Source: an uncultured Bacteriovoracaceae bacterium (GTDB lineage: Bacteria; Bdellovibrionota; Bacteriovoracia; Bacteriovoracales; Bacteriovoracaceae). Taken from it: a stretch of DNA of 64,000 nt. Within the stretch, counting starts at the first letter, position 1. Each line of letters begins with the position of its first letter. The stretch is taken from contig CALHLC010000012.1 in NCBI GenBank assembly GCA_938034385.1, positions 23,575-87,574 of the forward strand, read 5' to 3'. Positions 25,894-34,412 of the stretch are shown piece by piece. The translations under genes were made by a program, and so were the position numbers. The notes beneath the pieces were generated by a model. It worked only from the letters and a program-made list of their open reading frames with translations, had not been told where the DNA came from and ran no database searches.

Positions 25894-27113
25894 GATTTTT
25901 TATTTTATTTTTACTCTTTTCGCTTCAGGCATATTCTGGAATAGAGAAGATTTACGAAGTAAGAAAAAAAATAACACTAACTTATCAAGAACATGAACTT
26001 TATCGGCCTAAATTAGAAATAAGAGATTATGTTCAACATGTTCAACAATATGGTGATAGTTTTGAATTCTCTGATTTTCAATTAAAGCTTTGGTATTTTC
26101 TTGGAAAAATTGAAGCTTATATTTATCTGAAGCAAAGAAAAAGAGAGAATTTAGTAATTTCTAGAAATGCATTTTATCTTTGTAAGTATTTTGGTTACGA
26201 AGAAAATAATTCTAATAAATTCTTGAAACTTTTGGGAGTAAAAGGGAAGAATTTAACCTTTTCTAAGAAATCAAGAACTCAAACTCAACAAGACATCCAG
26301 AAAGAAGAAGAGAGTTATACTTACCAAAAGGATACCTCGATAGATGAGGCAATGGATGCATCATTAAGTTGGGAAGAAGAAACTGGTGATGGTGAAAGTG
26401 AAGTAGACCAGTCCTCAGAAGTGAGTACCGAAGAAATAGGTGGAGAAAATATTGATGATATAGATAAAGAGTGGGAGGACACCGGGGGAGATGATATAGA
26501 GCTTCCAGATGATGGTGATGATATGGAACTTCCAGATGATGGTGATGTTAGCGATAGATTAGAAGATAATGATGAACCTGAACAAGTTGGAAAATTAGGG
26601 AAAAAGTTTGCTTTTGGTTATAGTTATATCAGTTGGCAGGAATTAATAAGCTTGGTCAATCAAGGCAATCTTAATAGTTCTGCAGTTTTAAACTTTCGAG
26701 GTCATAGTTTAGGGATTAATTTTGAATTTTTAGATCTTGGTCGTTTTCATATTCATACTCATGCTCACTTTGTCTACGGTATTAGTAATACTGAAACTGA
26801 ACCAAATTCAAGTTTTGACTTTTTTGAAGCCAATACTCCATCTATAGGAGCTACCTTTGGACTTGGATTAAAGTATGATATTGAAAAAAATAAGTTAAGT
26901 TTGGGGTTAGGAGTAGATGCTCTTTATAGGCAATCTTCCTTTCAAACCCTGGGAACTGGTAATACTTATACAACTGATAGAGAAACATTTTTAGGTATTT
27001 CACCATACCTAGATATTGAAAATCGTTTTGGAAATTTCGCTTTTTTTACAAGAACAGGTTATGCAGATCAGAGTTTATATTGGCAACTAGGTATGCATTT
27101 ATACGTATTTTAA
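25884..27113 (+). CDS. Exported acidic-linker protein with barrel-like C-terminus
   Basis: A 409-residue protein overlapping the preceding gene by 10 nt. Signal peptide 1-18 (ending Ala-Tyr-Ser-Gly) is followed by a basic helical domain to about 140, then a highly acidic Glu/Asp/Gly linker at about 150-235 that includes a nine-residue repeat. A C-terminal domain of about 170 residues has alternating strands, beginning near Lys-Phe-Ala-Phe-Gly-Tyr-Ser and ending in Tyr-Val-Phe; the terminal Phe is the usual BAM signature. It probably anchors in the outer membrane. It lacks CxxCH, and its role in the heme cluster is unknown. Confidence 0.65.
   Translation: MVIRFFILFLLFSLQAYSGIEKIYEVRKKITLTYQEHELYRPKLEIRDYVQHVQQYGDSFEFSDFQLKLWYFLGKIEAYIYLKQRKRENLVISRNAFYLCKYFGYEENNSNKFLKLLGVKGKNLTFSKKSRTQTQQDIQKEEESYTYQKDTSIDEAMDASLSWEEETGDGESEVDQSSEVSTEEIGGENIDDIDKEWEDTGGDDIELPDDGDDMELPDDGDVSDRLEDNDEPEQVGKLGKKFAFGYSYISWQELISLVNQGNLNSSAVLNFRGHSLGINFEFLDLGRFHIHTHAHFVYGISNTETEPNSSFDFFEANTPSIGATFGLGLKYDIEKNKLSLGLGVDALYRQSSFQTLGTGNTYTTDRETFLGISPYLDIENRFGNFAFFTRTGYADQSLYWQLGMHLYVF
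26490..26543 (+). repeat. 27-bp tandem duplication in an acidic linker
   Basis: Two 27-bp copies (26490-26516 and 26517-26543) differ at two bases and encode the nine-residue acidic block Asp-Asp-Ile/Met-Glu-Leu-Pro-Asp-Asp-Gly. The duplication is in frame and lies within the linker of the exported protein. Confidence 0.85.
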
Positions 27114-27586
27114 AAGAACTTTCTCGTTCCGAAAAAAATAATAATATAAATAGGAATTAAGGCAATAAATACAAATGCCCAAAATATTGAAATAGAAAAA
27201 GCTTCAAGAACCGTAACAACACTAAAGAGTATACCGAATAAAGCAGTTCCAGATTTAACAAAGTCAATTCCCCATTTTTTTTCTTTATAAAATAAGAAGT
27301 AGAAAAAAAGAGCGATGATTAAATAGATAATAATGAATACATTTAGAGATAAAACTATAAGTTTCAAGATTTCGAGTTTAGATGTCTCTGGAAGATTTTG
27401 GATTCGACTAATCTTATCGATCCATGAGTATTCTTGCAGAAAATTATTGAAATTTTCAGGGATCAACACAGCAGTTTTATAAAAAAGAATAAATAGAAGA
27501 TCACCTAGGAAACACCCGAGTATACTAAACCATTTAAAAGACTTCTTACTAAACTTATTAAGTATTGAAGATAAAATACTTTTCAT
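27110..27586 (-). CDS. Hypothetical membrane protein
   Basis: A 158-residue protein with four or five predicted membrane helices and a basic N-terminus. I took the ATG at 27586; the frame extends to 27652, but the added residues are polar and overlap the start region of the divergent exchanger. The ribosome site is not clear. The 3' end overlaps the convergent exported-protein gene by 4 nt. No family recognised. Confidence 0.55.
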   Translation of the reverse strand: MKSILSSILNKFSKKSFKWFSILGCFLGDLLFILFYKTAVLIPENFNNFLQEYSWIDKISRIQNLPETSKLEILKLIVLSLNVFIIIYLIIALFFYFLFYKEKKWGIDFVKSGTALFGILFSVVTVLEAFSISIFWAFVFIALIPIYIIIFFGTRKFF

Positions 27587-27643
27587 AGATAATAAATTAT
27601 ACTTAATAAATAGTTGTGTCGAGATATTATTAAAGGAGCTATT

Positions 27644-28564
27644 GTGAACCATTTTCTAATTTTTGTTGTATCTTTGATAGGACTCTTATTAAGTTCCAAC
27701 TTTGTTTTAGAAAGCTCCGAAAAAATTGGTAAAAAATTAGGCTTTTCACCTCTTACGATAGGTATATTTTTTATAGGTTTTGGAACATCTTTGCCTGAGT
27801 TAATAGTATCTCACCTTGCCTGTTTAGAAGGTAGACAAGCAATCTCTCTTGGAAATATTTTAGGATCAAATATTTCAAATACGGCTTTGATTTTAGGGAT
27901 TGCTGCATTAGTTCAAAATGTAAATTTAAAAGGAACAATTCAGAAAAAACAAATTCTTTTTCACCTTTTTATCACATTAGTGCTTGCAGGATTCTACTTC
28001 TTTTTAAAGACCTTTAATCCAATAACAGGGACAATCTTTTTAGTTTTATTTGTTTTATATATGTGGAAAGTTATTTTTGCTGATTCTGGGCTAGATGAAA
28101 ATGTAGAAGTTGGCAGTGATGAAAACATGATTAAAGCTGGGGGAGTTTTATTTGTTGCATTAGTTTTAATGTTTATCTCTGGGAAATACTTAGTCAGCTC
28201 AATCTCGGATCTTGGAAAAATGCTTGGGATTTCAGATTATATTATTTCGGCAATAGTTCTTGCCTTTGGAACCTCCGCTCCAGAACTCTTTACAACAATC
28301 ATCGCTACTGTAAAGAATAAAGATGTAAATTTAATTTTAGGAAATATCCTTGGCTCAAATGTTTTTAATTTGTGTCTTGTTTTAGGAACAACTTCCTTTT
28401 ATAAATACCAAATAACACAGCCTTTAGATTTTGAAATTGGAGTTTTAGTTATAATGAGTTTGTATATATTGGCGATGAATTTCTTTAAAGGATACTTGGC
28501 CCGAAAATCAGGCTTCGTTTTAATTTCGATTTATGCTTATTCAATTTTTCATTGGTTGAACTAA
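27644..28564 (+). CDS. yrbG: Calcium/sodium antiporter (CaCA family)
   Basis: A 306-residue inner-membrane exchanger with about ten helices in two inverted repeats. Each carries the family alpha-motif: Gly-Phe-Gly-Thr-Ser-Leu-Pro-Glu in the first and Ala-Phe-Gly-Thr-Ser-Ala-Pro-Glu in the second. Paired Gly-Asn-Ile-Leu-Gly-Ser-Asn motifs follow in both, with the cation-binding Glu and Asn conserved. I chose the GTG at 27644, which has AAAGGAG 7 nt upstream; an upstream ATG-less extension is less likely. It exchanges Ca2+ (or another cation) against Na+ or H+. Confidence 0.88.
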   Translation: MNHFLIFVVSLIGLLLSSNFVLESSEKIGKKLGFSPLTIGIFFIGFGTSLPELIVSHLACLEGRQAISLGNILGSNISNTALILGIAALVQNVNLKGTIQKKQILFHLFITLVLAGFYFFLKTFNPITGTIFLVLFVLYMWKVIFADSGLDENVEVGSDENMIKAGGVLFVALVLMFISGKYLVSSISDLGKMLGISDYIISAIVLAFGTSAPELFTTIIATVKNKDVNLILGNILGSNVFNLCLVLGTTSFYKYQITQPLDFEIGVLVIMSLYILAMNFFKGYLARKSGFVLISIYAYSIFHWLN

Positions 28565-28566
28565 AT

Positions 28567-28704
28567 TTAAGCCGCTTTATCAGTTTCTTCATTGTTTTGT
28601 TTTTTTCTTGGCAATTGAATGACCTCAGTCTGAATATTTTTCTTCTTGAGACTGAAGATTAAAAAAACGGGAAGAATCAATACTAATAAAATGATATAGT
28701 TCAT
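28567..28704 (-). CDS. Small single-span membrane protein (45 aa)
   Basis: A 45-codon frame from an ATG at 28704 to a TAA at 28567. It starts with a hydrophobic helix of about 17 residues (Asn-Tyr-Ile-Ile-Leu-Leu-Val-Leu...), then three lysines and a polar Lys/Gln/Glu tail. This is the pattern of a small bitopic membrane protein with a cytoplasmic tail. It stops 2 nt from the end of the convergent exchanger gene, filling the gap exactly as neighbouring genes do. No good ribosome site is visible, which lowers confidence. Function unknown. Confidence 0.45.
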   Translation of the reverse strand: MNYIILLVLILPVFLIFSLKKKNIQTEVIQLPRKKQNNEETDKAA

Positions 28705-28805
28705 ATGGTATGTTTTTCGGACGTTTAAGGTGAAAATATTACCTTCTCAGAGAACTCGAGTATTTTTCCTATTTTAAAAGCAGGGTAGTTTTGTTAGGTA
28801 ATACT

Positions 28806-29882
28806 ATGAAGATTTTATCAACAACAAGCCTTTGTTATGACGATGTACTTATTTTACCTAATTTCTCAGAAGTAGTACCTGGAGAGGTAAAAACTGAATC
28901 TAGATTTTCAAAAAACATAACTTTAGAAATTCCTATAGCTTCTAGTGCGATGGATACAGTGACTGATGGAGCGATGGCCTCACAAATGGCTAAACTTGGT
29001 GGAATAGGAGTGATTCACAAAAACTATTCAATTGAAGATCAAGTTCTTGAAGTTGTGAATGCAAAAATGAATGAGAACTTAAAGGTTGTTGCAGCTACTG
29101 GAGTAGGAGAGCAAGAATTTTTAAGAGCTCAGTCCTTAATAAGGGCAGGAGTTGATGCTTTAGTTATAGATACAGCTCATGGGCATTCAGTAGGTGTCAT
29201 TGAACAAGTTAAAAAGTACAAAGAAGCTTTTGAAGTGGATATTATAGCAGGAAATGTTGCAACTGAGCAGGGAGCTAAGGCACTTGTTGAAGCAGGTGCA
29301 GATGCTGTTAAGATAGGAATAGGTCCTGGATCAATTTGTACGACTAGAGTGGTCGCAGGTATTGGAGTTCCGCAATTTCAAGCATTAGTAAATTGTTCTG
29401 AATATTTAAAATCAGTGAATATTCCATTTATTGCAGATGGGGGAATTAGGCATTCCGGAGATATCGTTAAAGCTCTCGCTACAGGTGCAAGTTGCGTGAT
29501 GTTAGGATCATTATTAGCTGGTTGTGATGAAGCGGCCTCTGAGACTGTTATTCATGAAGGTGTTAAGTATAAAAGATATAGAGGGATGGGTTCTCTCACT
29601 GCGATGAGTATGGGATCGAAAGATAGATACGGCCAAAGTGAAGTTCAGGAAAAGAAAAAACTTGTTCCTGAAGGGATTGAAGGGTTGATCGATTCTAAAG
29701 GACCATTGGGTGATTTTATTTATCAATTAGTAGGGGGACTGAGATCTGGAATGGGATATGTCGGTGCAGCTAATTTAAAAGAATTATCTCAAAAAGCTCA
29801 GTTTATTAAAATCTCTTCAGCAAGTTTAAAGGAAAATCACCCACACAATATTTTAATTGATGTAGGTGCTCCTAATTATTAA
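28806..29882 (+). CDS. guaB: IMP dehydrogenase lacking the CBS module
   Basis: A 358-residue TIM-barrel enzyme that oxidises IMP to XMP with NAD+, the committed step to GMP. The catalytic Cys178 is in Gly-Pro-Gly-Ser-Ile-Cys-Thr-Thr-Arg. The Arg-Gly-Met-Gly-Ser-Leu and Asp-Arg-Tyr flap and Lys-Leu-Val-Pro-Glu-Gly-Ile-Glu-Gly are IMPDH-type rather than GMP-reductase-type. Normal IMPDH is about 490 aa with two CBS domains inserted after the first strands; here the sequence passes directly from about residue 90 to the Lys-Val-Val-Ala-Ala-Thr-Gly strand, so the CBS pair is absent. I chose the ATG at 28806, not the TTG 15 nt upstream. Confidence 0.9.
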   Translation: MKILSTTSLCYDDVLILPNFSEVVPGEVKTESRFSKNITLEIPIASSAMDTVTDGAMASQMAKLGGIGVIHKNYSIEDQVLEVVNAKMNENLKVVAATGVGEQEFLRAQSLIRAGVDALVIDTAHGHSVGVIEQVKKYKEAFEVDIIAGNVATEQGAKALVEAGADAVKIGIGPGSICTTRVVAGIGVPQFQALVNCSEYLKSVNIPFIADGGIRHSGDIVKALATGASCVMLGSLLAGCDEAASETVIHEGVKYKRYRGMGSLTAMSMGSKDRYGQSEVQEKKKLVPEGIEGLIDSKGPLGDFIYQLVGGLRSGMGYVGAANLKELSQKAQFIKISSASLKENHPHNILIDVGAPNY

Positions 29883-29884
29883 TA

Positions 29885-31519
29885 TTACTTTGATGTTTTT
29901 ATAAGGTCTGCTTCACTCATTTCGACAGAACCATTAGTCATCCTCTTCTCGAAAATTCTAAGAACAGATCGACCTGTTTGATTTTTTTCATTTTCATAAA
30001 CAAAAAATCTCATTTTATCATCGCCGTAAAAAACATTTATATCTTCAACTTTTACCTCATAACAGTTTTGTTGAGTAAATGGTCTATATTCAACATGCTT
30101 AACTGTGTATTTATGCGGCTTCAATCCAGGGATAGATTGATTATCTAACATAGGAGAAGTATTTAATTTTATTTCTTGAGCATTATTAACATTATCAAAG
30201 TCTGAATCAACTGTTGCTGCAGGAGGAGTTGGATTATTTTCATCATTCCTGGCCGTAGAAGGTAGAGCAAACTTATGTAATAGATGATCTGGAATACTAT
30301 TCCCGTTTGAGTCCCACTTATATTCATTTGTTGAGTATAGTCTTTCTTCACAGTCTGGAATTAAATCATTATCTGTATCTAATATTCCAACTTTATTAAC
30401 TCCATCTTCCCAGCATCCAGTGAACTCAAAAGCATTCTCAGGATCACAAGCTTTATCTTTACATGGAAAGCCATCAGCACTAACTGCAGCCTCAGCCCCA
30501 TCACTAATACCATTTTCATCACTATCAGCTTTGAGTGGATTTGATCCAAGTAAAATTTCCCACTTATCAGATAATAAATCACCATCAAGGTCTGAAACTA
30601 ATTGTTTAGATTCAAGGTCCCAAATTGAGTTTACGTTTTCTAAAGTTACATCTAATAAAGTAGTTGAAACTTTCTTGAAAAAGACTCTTGTTAACTGATC
30701 ATAATCAATGGTTCCACTTCCTGTATCAAATGCGTAAAATTCACCTTTCCCAACATTAGCAAGTTCTTCTAATAAATCTCTTGCAATAGGTAAATCTTGA
30801 TTTTTATAATAGTAACCAGTATTTACATTTAATGATTCAATTGCCTCTCCAACAATAGGGTTTACTGGTAAAGTCATAATTTGGTTTTGTAATTTATTAA
30901 AAATTTGTGAATATGGAGGACCATCATCAGTTGGAACTCCATCAGATAATACAACGACAACATACTTTGAAGTAATTAATGGAATTTCTTTAGCTTCCGC
31001 TTCTTCAATTGCTTTTTGAGCATCAGCTTCAATAATATTTAAAACGGCATCTTCCCACTTTAAATATGGAGTTCCTCCACCATCACTTGTAGCTCCTTTT
31101 TGTGTTGAAACAACATTAGCAAAGTCAGCATTTGTTTTAACAAAAGGTGCATCAGGTCCATTTAAAGCTCCTGGGGCAACGTCAGCTGAGTCTCCAGCAA
31201 ATTCAATTAAACTAAAATATTCATAGGGATTATCATCTCTATCATTTAACCAATTTACTAGAGAGTCATATCTTTGAGATCTATCGGGGTCTGTAGCATC
31301 ACGATTATTTGATGGTCCAGCATTAGATCCTGAAATATCTAAAACAAATAAAAACTTAACTTTTTGTTCTATTAATGAGGGATCCAGTGTACAGAAATCA
31401 AAGACTGCTTCACCTACTTTTGGTTCTATAGGCTTTTGAGCATCTATAGTAGCATCTAGACTTCTTTGGCCACAGGCCAACACGAAGGTCATTAAAAAGA
31501 GTGCATAAATTATTTTCAT
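29885..31519 (-). CDS. von Willebrand factor A lipoprotein with calcium-repeat region
   Basis: A 544-residue predicted lipoprotein (Val-Leu-Ala-Cys lipobox, Cys16). A von Willebrand A domain begins near residue 55 with the metal-ion site Asp61-Ile-Ser63-Gly-Ser65, followed by a Thr-Ser/Gly-Gly-Gly-Thr segment and Val-Leu-Ser-Asp-Gly. Residues about 320-470 hold Asp-rich repeats such as Asp-Leu-Asp-Gly-Asp, Asp-Thr-Asp-Asn-Asp and Asp-Ser-Asp-Phe-Asp, like thrombospondin type-3 calcium-binding repeats. The start ATG at 31519 has an AAGGAAG site. Likely a surface or periplasmic Ca2+-dependent binding protein; the ligand is unknown. Confidence 0.78.
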   Translation of the reverse strand: MKIIYALFLMTFVLACGQRSLDATIDAQKPIEPKVGEAVFDFCTLDPSLIEQKVKFLFVLDISGSNAGPSNNRDATDPDRSQRYDSLVNWLNDRDDNPYEYFSLIEFAGDSADVAPGALNGPDAPFVKTNADFANVVSTQKGATSDGGGTPYLKWEDAVLNIIEADAQKAIEEAEAKEIPLITSKYVVVVLSDGVPTDDGPPYSQIFNKLQNQIMTLPVNPIVGEAIESLNVNTGYYYKNQDLPIARDLLEELANVGKGEFYAFDTGSGTIDYDQLTRVFFKKVSTTLLDVTLENVNSIWDLESKQLVSDLDGDLLSDKWEILLGSNPLKADSDENGISDGAEAAVSADGFPCKDKACDPENAFEFTGCWEDGVNKVGILDTDNDLIPDCEERLYSTNEYKWDSNGNSIPDHLLHKFALPSTARNDENNPTPPAATVDSDFDNVNNAQEIKLNTSPMLDNQSIPGLKPHKYTVKHVEYRPFTQQNCYEVKVEDINVFYGDDKMRFFVYENEKNQTGRSVLRIFEKRMTNGSVEMSEADLIKTSK

Positions 31520-31883
31520 AATAACTTCCTTTTGTACTGACTTAATCGGTCGGATAAATAAATACTTAAATGCGCGCAGAGATTTCTTCGATTTTTGAGA
31601 TGATTGAGACAACATATTCTAACCTTTTTGCCCGATAACTTTAATCTGCAAGGGCGTTGTAAGTTATAGGTATTAAATCACAGTCTAAGAAAATTTAAGG
31701 AAAGACTGACTTTTACTAATAATTTAAACTACTTAGAATCGAGTATGATTTAAAGTGAGTTTTTATGTATTGCCAATAATTTATTGCAAGGGGATGATTT
31801 ACTAAAAAGGATGTAATTTTTATTGGAAAGAGCACATCTCTTGAGTTTTTGAACTAATATGGACGAAAATTTGAAGGAAAGTC
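31520..31883. other. Gene-free 364-nt divergent intergenic region
   Basis: This stretch separates two divergent lipoprotein genes and must hold both promoters. I see no convincing gene or pair of -35/-10 boxes. An imperfect palindrome at 31770-31789 (TTGC, one bulged C, AATAA, T, then TTATTGCAA) pairs nine bases on each side. A small hairpin (AAGAG, loop, CTCTT) lies at 31828-31842. Both are candidates for regulation only. Confidence 0.4.
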
Positions 31884-32399
31884 ATGAAAAACATAATTTT
31901 AATAATTTTAATTACTCTAGTAGCTTGTAAAAATACTCCATTTGATGACAAAAAAGGCAGTAGAGACGCTAGCGATAGAGGAAAAGGGATTACTACTAAA
32001 GTACCTGAGCCGATTAATTCAAATGAGCCTTCAAGTCCAACTACTACAAAGCCTGAAGTTGAAAAGTTGATAGATAAAAAAGATTTTGAAGGTATGGTAA
32101 GAGCCGAAAAAAATTATCTTTTAGATCAGAAAGTAAAACTTCATGAAGAAAAGAAGAAAAAATTGAATATCTGTGATATAGATACTGTAACTTTTGAAAA
32201 AGAGAGCTGTATTGCTTTATTAAACTCTCTCTTAATTACTACAAGAAATGTGAATATCGTTTCTGATCACCTTCTGAGTTTATTACTTGGAGATAGTCGT
32301 AGAAGTGAGATCGAAGAATTAAGTGATTCAACCTATACATTTTATAGAGAGTATAAAGAGAGATTAAAAATAGTCTCAGAGCTAAAACAAGAACAGTAA
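31884..32399 (+). CDS. Hypothetical lipoprotein
   Basis: A 171-residue predicted lipoprotein with a Leu-Val-Ala-Cys lipobox (Cys15). A Ser/Pro/Thr linker (Pro-Ser-Ser-Pro-Thr-Thr-Thr-Lys-Pro) precedes a helical, Lys/Glu-rich domain containing two cysteines, near Asn-Ile-Cys-Asp and Glu-Ser-Cys-Ile, that could form a disulfide. An AAGGAAAG ribosome site supports the ATG. It is divergent from the von Willebrand lipoprotein. I recognise no family. Confidence 0.65.
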   Translation: MKNIILIILITLVACKNTPFDDKKGSRDASDRGKGITTKVPEPINSNEPSSPTTTKPEVEKLIDKKDFEGMVRAEKNYLLDQKVKLHEEKKKKLNICDIDTVTFEKESCIALLNSLLITTRNVNIVSDHLLSLLLGDSRRSEIEELSDSTYTFYREYKERLKIVSELKQEQ

Positions 32400-32402
32400 T
32401 TC

Positions 32403-32564
32403 TTATTTTTTAGTATTAACCTTATTAAAAACAGCTTTCAAACTCCTCACTTTCAATGGAATAAAACTCTTAGGTTTTTTCATTGAATTTGTTGGTTTAA
32501 GAGTAGCTACTTTAACAGAAGCAGATTTTTTTGAGTTTTGTAATGTTGTATGTTGTTTTTTCAT
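32403..32564 (-). CDS. Small basic protein (53 aa)
   Basis: A 53-codon frame from an ATG at 32564 to a TAA at 32403, preceded by an AAAGGAAA ribosome site 6-7 nt upstream. The product has about 16 Lys/Arg, almost no acid residues and no hydrophobic helix, ending in Val-Asn-Thr-Lys-Lys. It resembles small nucleic-acid-binding or ribosome-associated proteins in composition only. It ends 3 nt from the convergent lipoprotein stop. No family recognised. Confidence 0.55.
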   Translation of the reverse strand: MKKQHTTLQNSKKSASVKVATLKPTNSMKKPKSFIPLKVRSLKAVFNKVNTKK

Positions 32565-32792
32565 AATAATTTCCTTTAAAGCTCTTAAAACTTAAAAGAA
32601 ATCTATTATGAGAGGCTCAGAAGTAGATTTAACTAAGTTTTAAGAATTGAATCCTTTTATAGTAATCAATATCTTCTCCTTTTAGGGTTTTCAAGCTCTT
32701 TTACATTTAGTAAAAAAACTCTGTATTAAGTACAATTATAACATATATCGGCATATTTGATAAATTCTTAAATAGTCGAAAAAAGGTTCAGG

Positions 32793-34412
32793 TTGAGTAA
32801 AAACCCTTATTCATTATTAAGATTTGATCAAGAAAAGCTATCTCTTGAGCAATACCTCGATTCTGGTAAAGAGCTCTCAAATATTCCTTTATGGCCTCTA
32901 TACTTTATTATTAGAAATGGTACCTCTCAGGAAATCTCAAGAGCGATGCCCATGCTTAGTTCAAATCAAAGAGAGTTTTTAATTGATTTAGATTGTTGGG
33001 ATAAACAAGATTACGACCTTGAGAGCTTTGAGAAATGGTTAGAAATTATTTATTCAACTCAAGATTTAAAACTTTGTGGAGAGTTTGTTACTAATGATAA
33101 TTTTAAGCTCTATTTAAAAGGAAAGTTTAATATCTATTCCTTTGATAATGAACATCCCGTTTATCCTGATCATGATAACTTTTTTATTACAGATGATTTT
33201 TCTTTTCTTATTGAGTATGAAGAGAACTTTAAATTAGTCGATGAATTCAAATACTTAATGACAAATTTTTACGCTCAACTTGGAGTAGAGAAGAGTCAAC
33301 TTGAGTTGATGACTATTATTTCTGATAGTTACTTTGATATTCAGGAAACTGAATATAATTTAAAAAGAGGTCGCTTGGATGATGTTGGTTATGTTGATTA
33401 TTATGAAGCTCTTAAAGCAAATCAAATTCTCAGTCTTCAAAAAATAGAAAAACTCATTGATGCTAGATTAAAGAAATCTTATATCGCCACAGAGGTTGAT
33501 GAACAAAGTAATTTCGAAGGTTATAAATTAGAAGCAACAAAGAAGTTTGATTCTATTGAAGATGAAATCAAAGCAGAGCTTATAAAAGTTGAGGATGAAA
33601 AAGTGTTAAAGTTTCTTCCTATTGATTATATTAGGACTCTCAATGCTAGATTCTCCTTGAATTCAAGTTTAAAAAAAGAAGATAAAGATTTGATGAATGA
33701 CTCTCTTGAAACTCAAGGCCATATTGCTTTAGCATTTGATTACCTTAAAGATCATTTAAAGACTCAATTAAATGAAAAAAGCCTTTTTAAGTATTTTAGT
33801 TTCAAAGATCTCGCTCTGATTGGAAGGTCCTTAGTTGAACATCAAATTGTTTTGATTAAAAAAGTTTTGAAAAACTGTAACCTTTCAAGAGAAGATTATT
33901 TCCTTGGAGATTTCTTTATTATCTTTTTGCAAGATCTCTTTGATATGAATCGAAAGATAAAAATCCATGGTGAAATCCAAAATATTTCAACTTTAGAAAA
34001 ATATAGATACTTTAAGAATAAGTCGGATTTACTTTTAGATCTTGCTCCTCTTATGAAAAATTTCAAAAGTGAACTAGCAAGCTTTAAAGACTTAGAATAT
34101 TTAAATTATAGTTTTGATGAAATCGACTTTGAGGCCCTCTTTTTAACAAAGTATCTTAAGTTTCAATTGAAAATCGACTCTAAGAGCTATGGAATCAGTG
34201 TTGAGGAGTTTAAAAAGTTCATAAGTAATCCTGATCTAATAAATGATGAAGCAAGAAAGAACTTTATAACTAGTTATAAACTCGATATTGTTGATGAAAT
34301 AGAGCTCTATCTAGAAGAAGTATTAAAAGATCACTTCACACATCTATTCAAAGAGAATGTCGACGATTCTGAACTCAAATTCACAAGTGGTGTTTTAATT
34401 AAAAAAGTTTAA
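32793..34412 (+). CDS. Large soluble protein of unknown function
   Basis: A 539-residue, acidic, mostly helical cytoplasmic protein with no signal peptide or membrane segment. It is read from a TTG at 32793, since no in-frame ATG occurs until about residue 52 and an AAAAGG lies upstream. The N-terminus (Ser-Leu-Leu-Arg-Phe-Asp) and a conserved-looking Ile-Pro-Leu-Trp-Pro-Leu-Tyr segment near 35 are distinctive. It may belong to a deltaproteobacterial family of undefined role (DUF6178-like), but I cannot confirm it. It is convergent with hemE, overlapping by 4 nt, and stands alone as a transcription unit. Confidence 0.65.
   Translation: MSKNPYSLLRFDQEKLSLEQYLDSGKELSNIPLWPLYFIIRNGTSQEISRAMPMLSSNQREFLIDLDCWDKQDYDLESFEKWLEIIYSTQDLKLCGEFVTNDNFKLYLKGKFNIYSFDNEHPVYPDHDNFFITDDFSFLIEYEENFKLVDEFKYLMTNFYAQLGVEKSQLELMTIISDSYFDIQETEYNLKRGRLDDVGYVDYYEALKANQILSLQKIEKLIDARLKKSYIATEVDEQSNFEGYKLEATKKFDSIEDEIKAELIKVEDEKVLKFLPIDYIRTLNARFSLNSSLKKEDKDLMNDSLETQGHIALAFDYLKDHLKTQLNEKSLFKYFSFKDLALIGRSLVEHQIVLIKKVLKNCNLSREDYFLGDFFIIFLQDLFDMNRKIKIHGEIQNISTLEKYRYFKNKSDLLLDLAPLMKNFKSELASFKDLEYLNYSFDEIDFEALFLTKYLKFQLKIDSKSYGISVEEFKKFISNPDLINDEARKNFITSYKLDIVDEIELYLEEVLKDHFTHLFKENVDDSELKFTSGVLIKKV

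Noticed and set aside
30420..30698. Open frame of 92 codons on the plus strand
   Set aside because: It lies inside the von Willebrand lipoprotein gene on the opposite strand, which has a signal peptide, domain motifs and a ribosome site; this frame has none.
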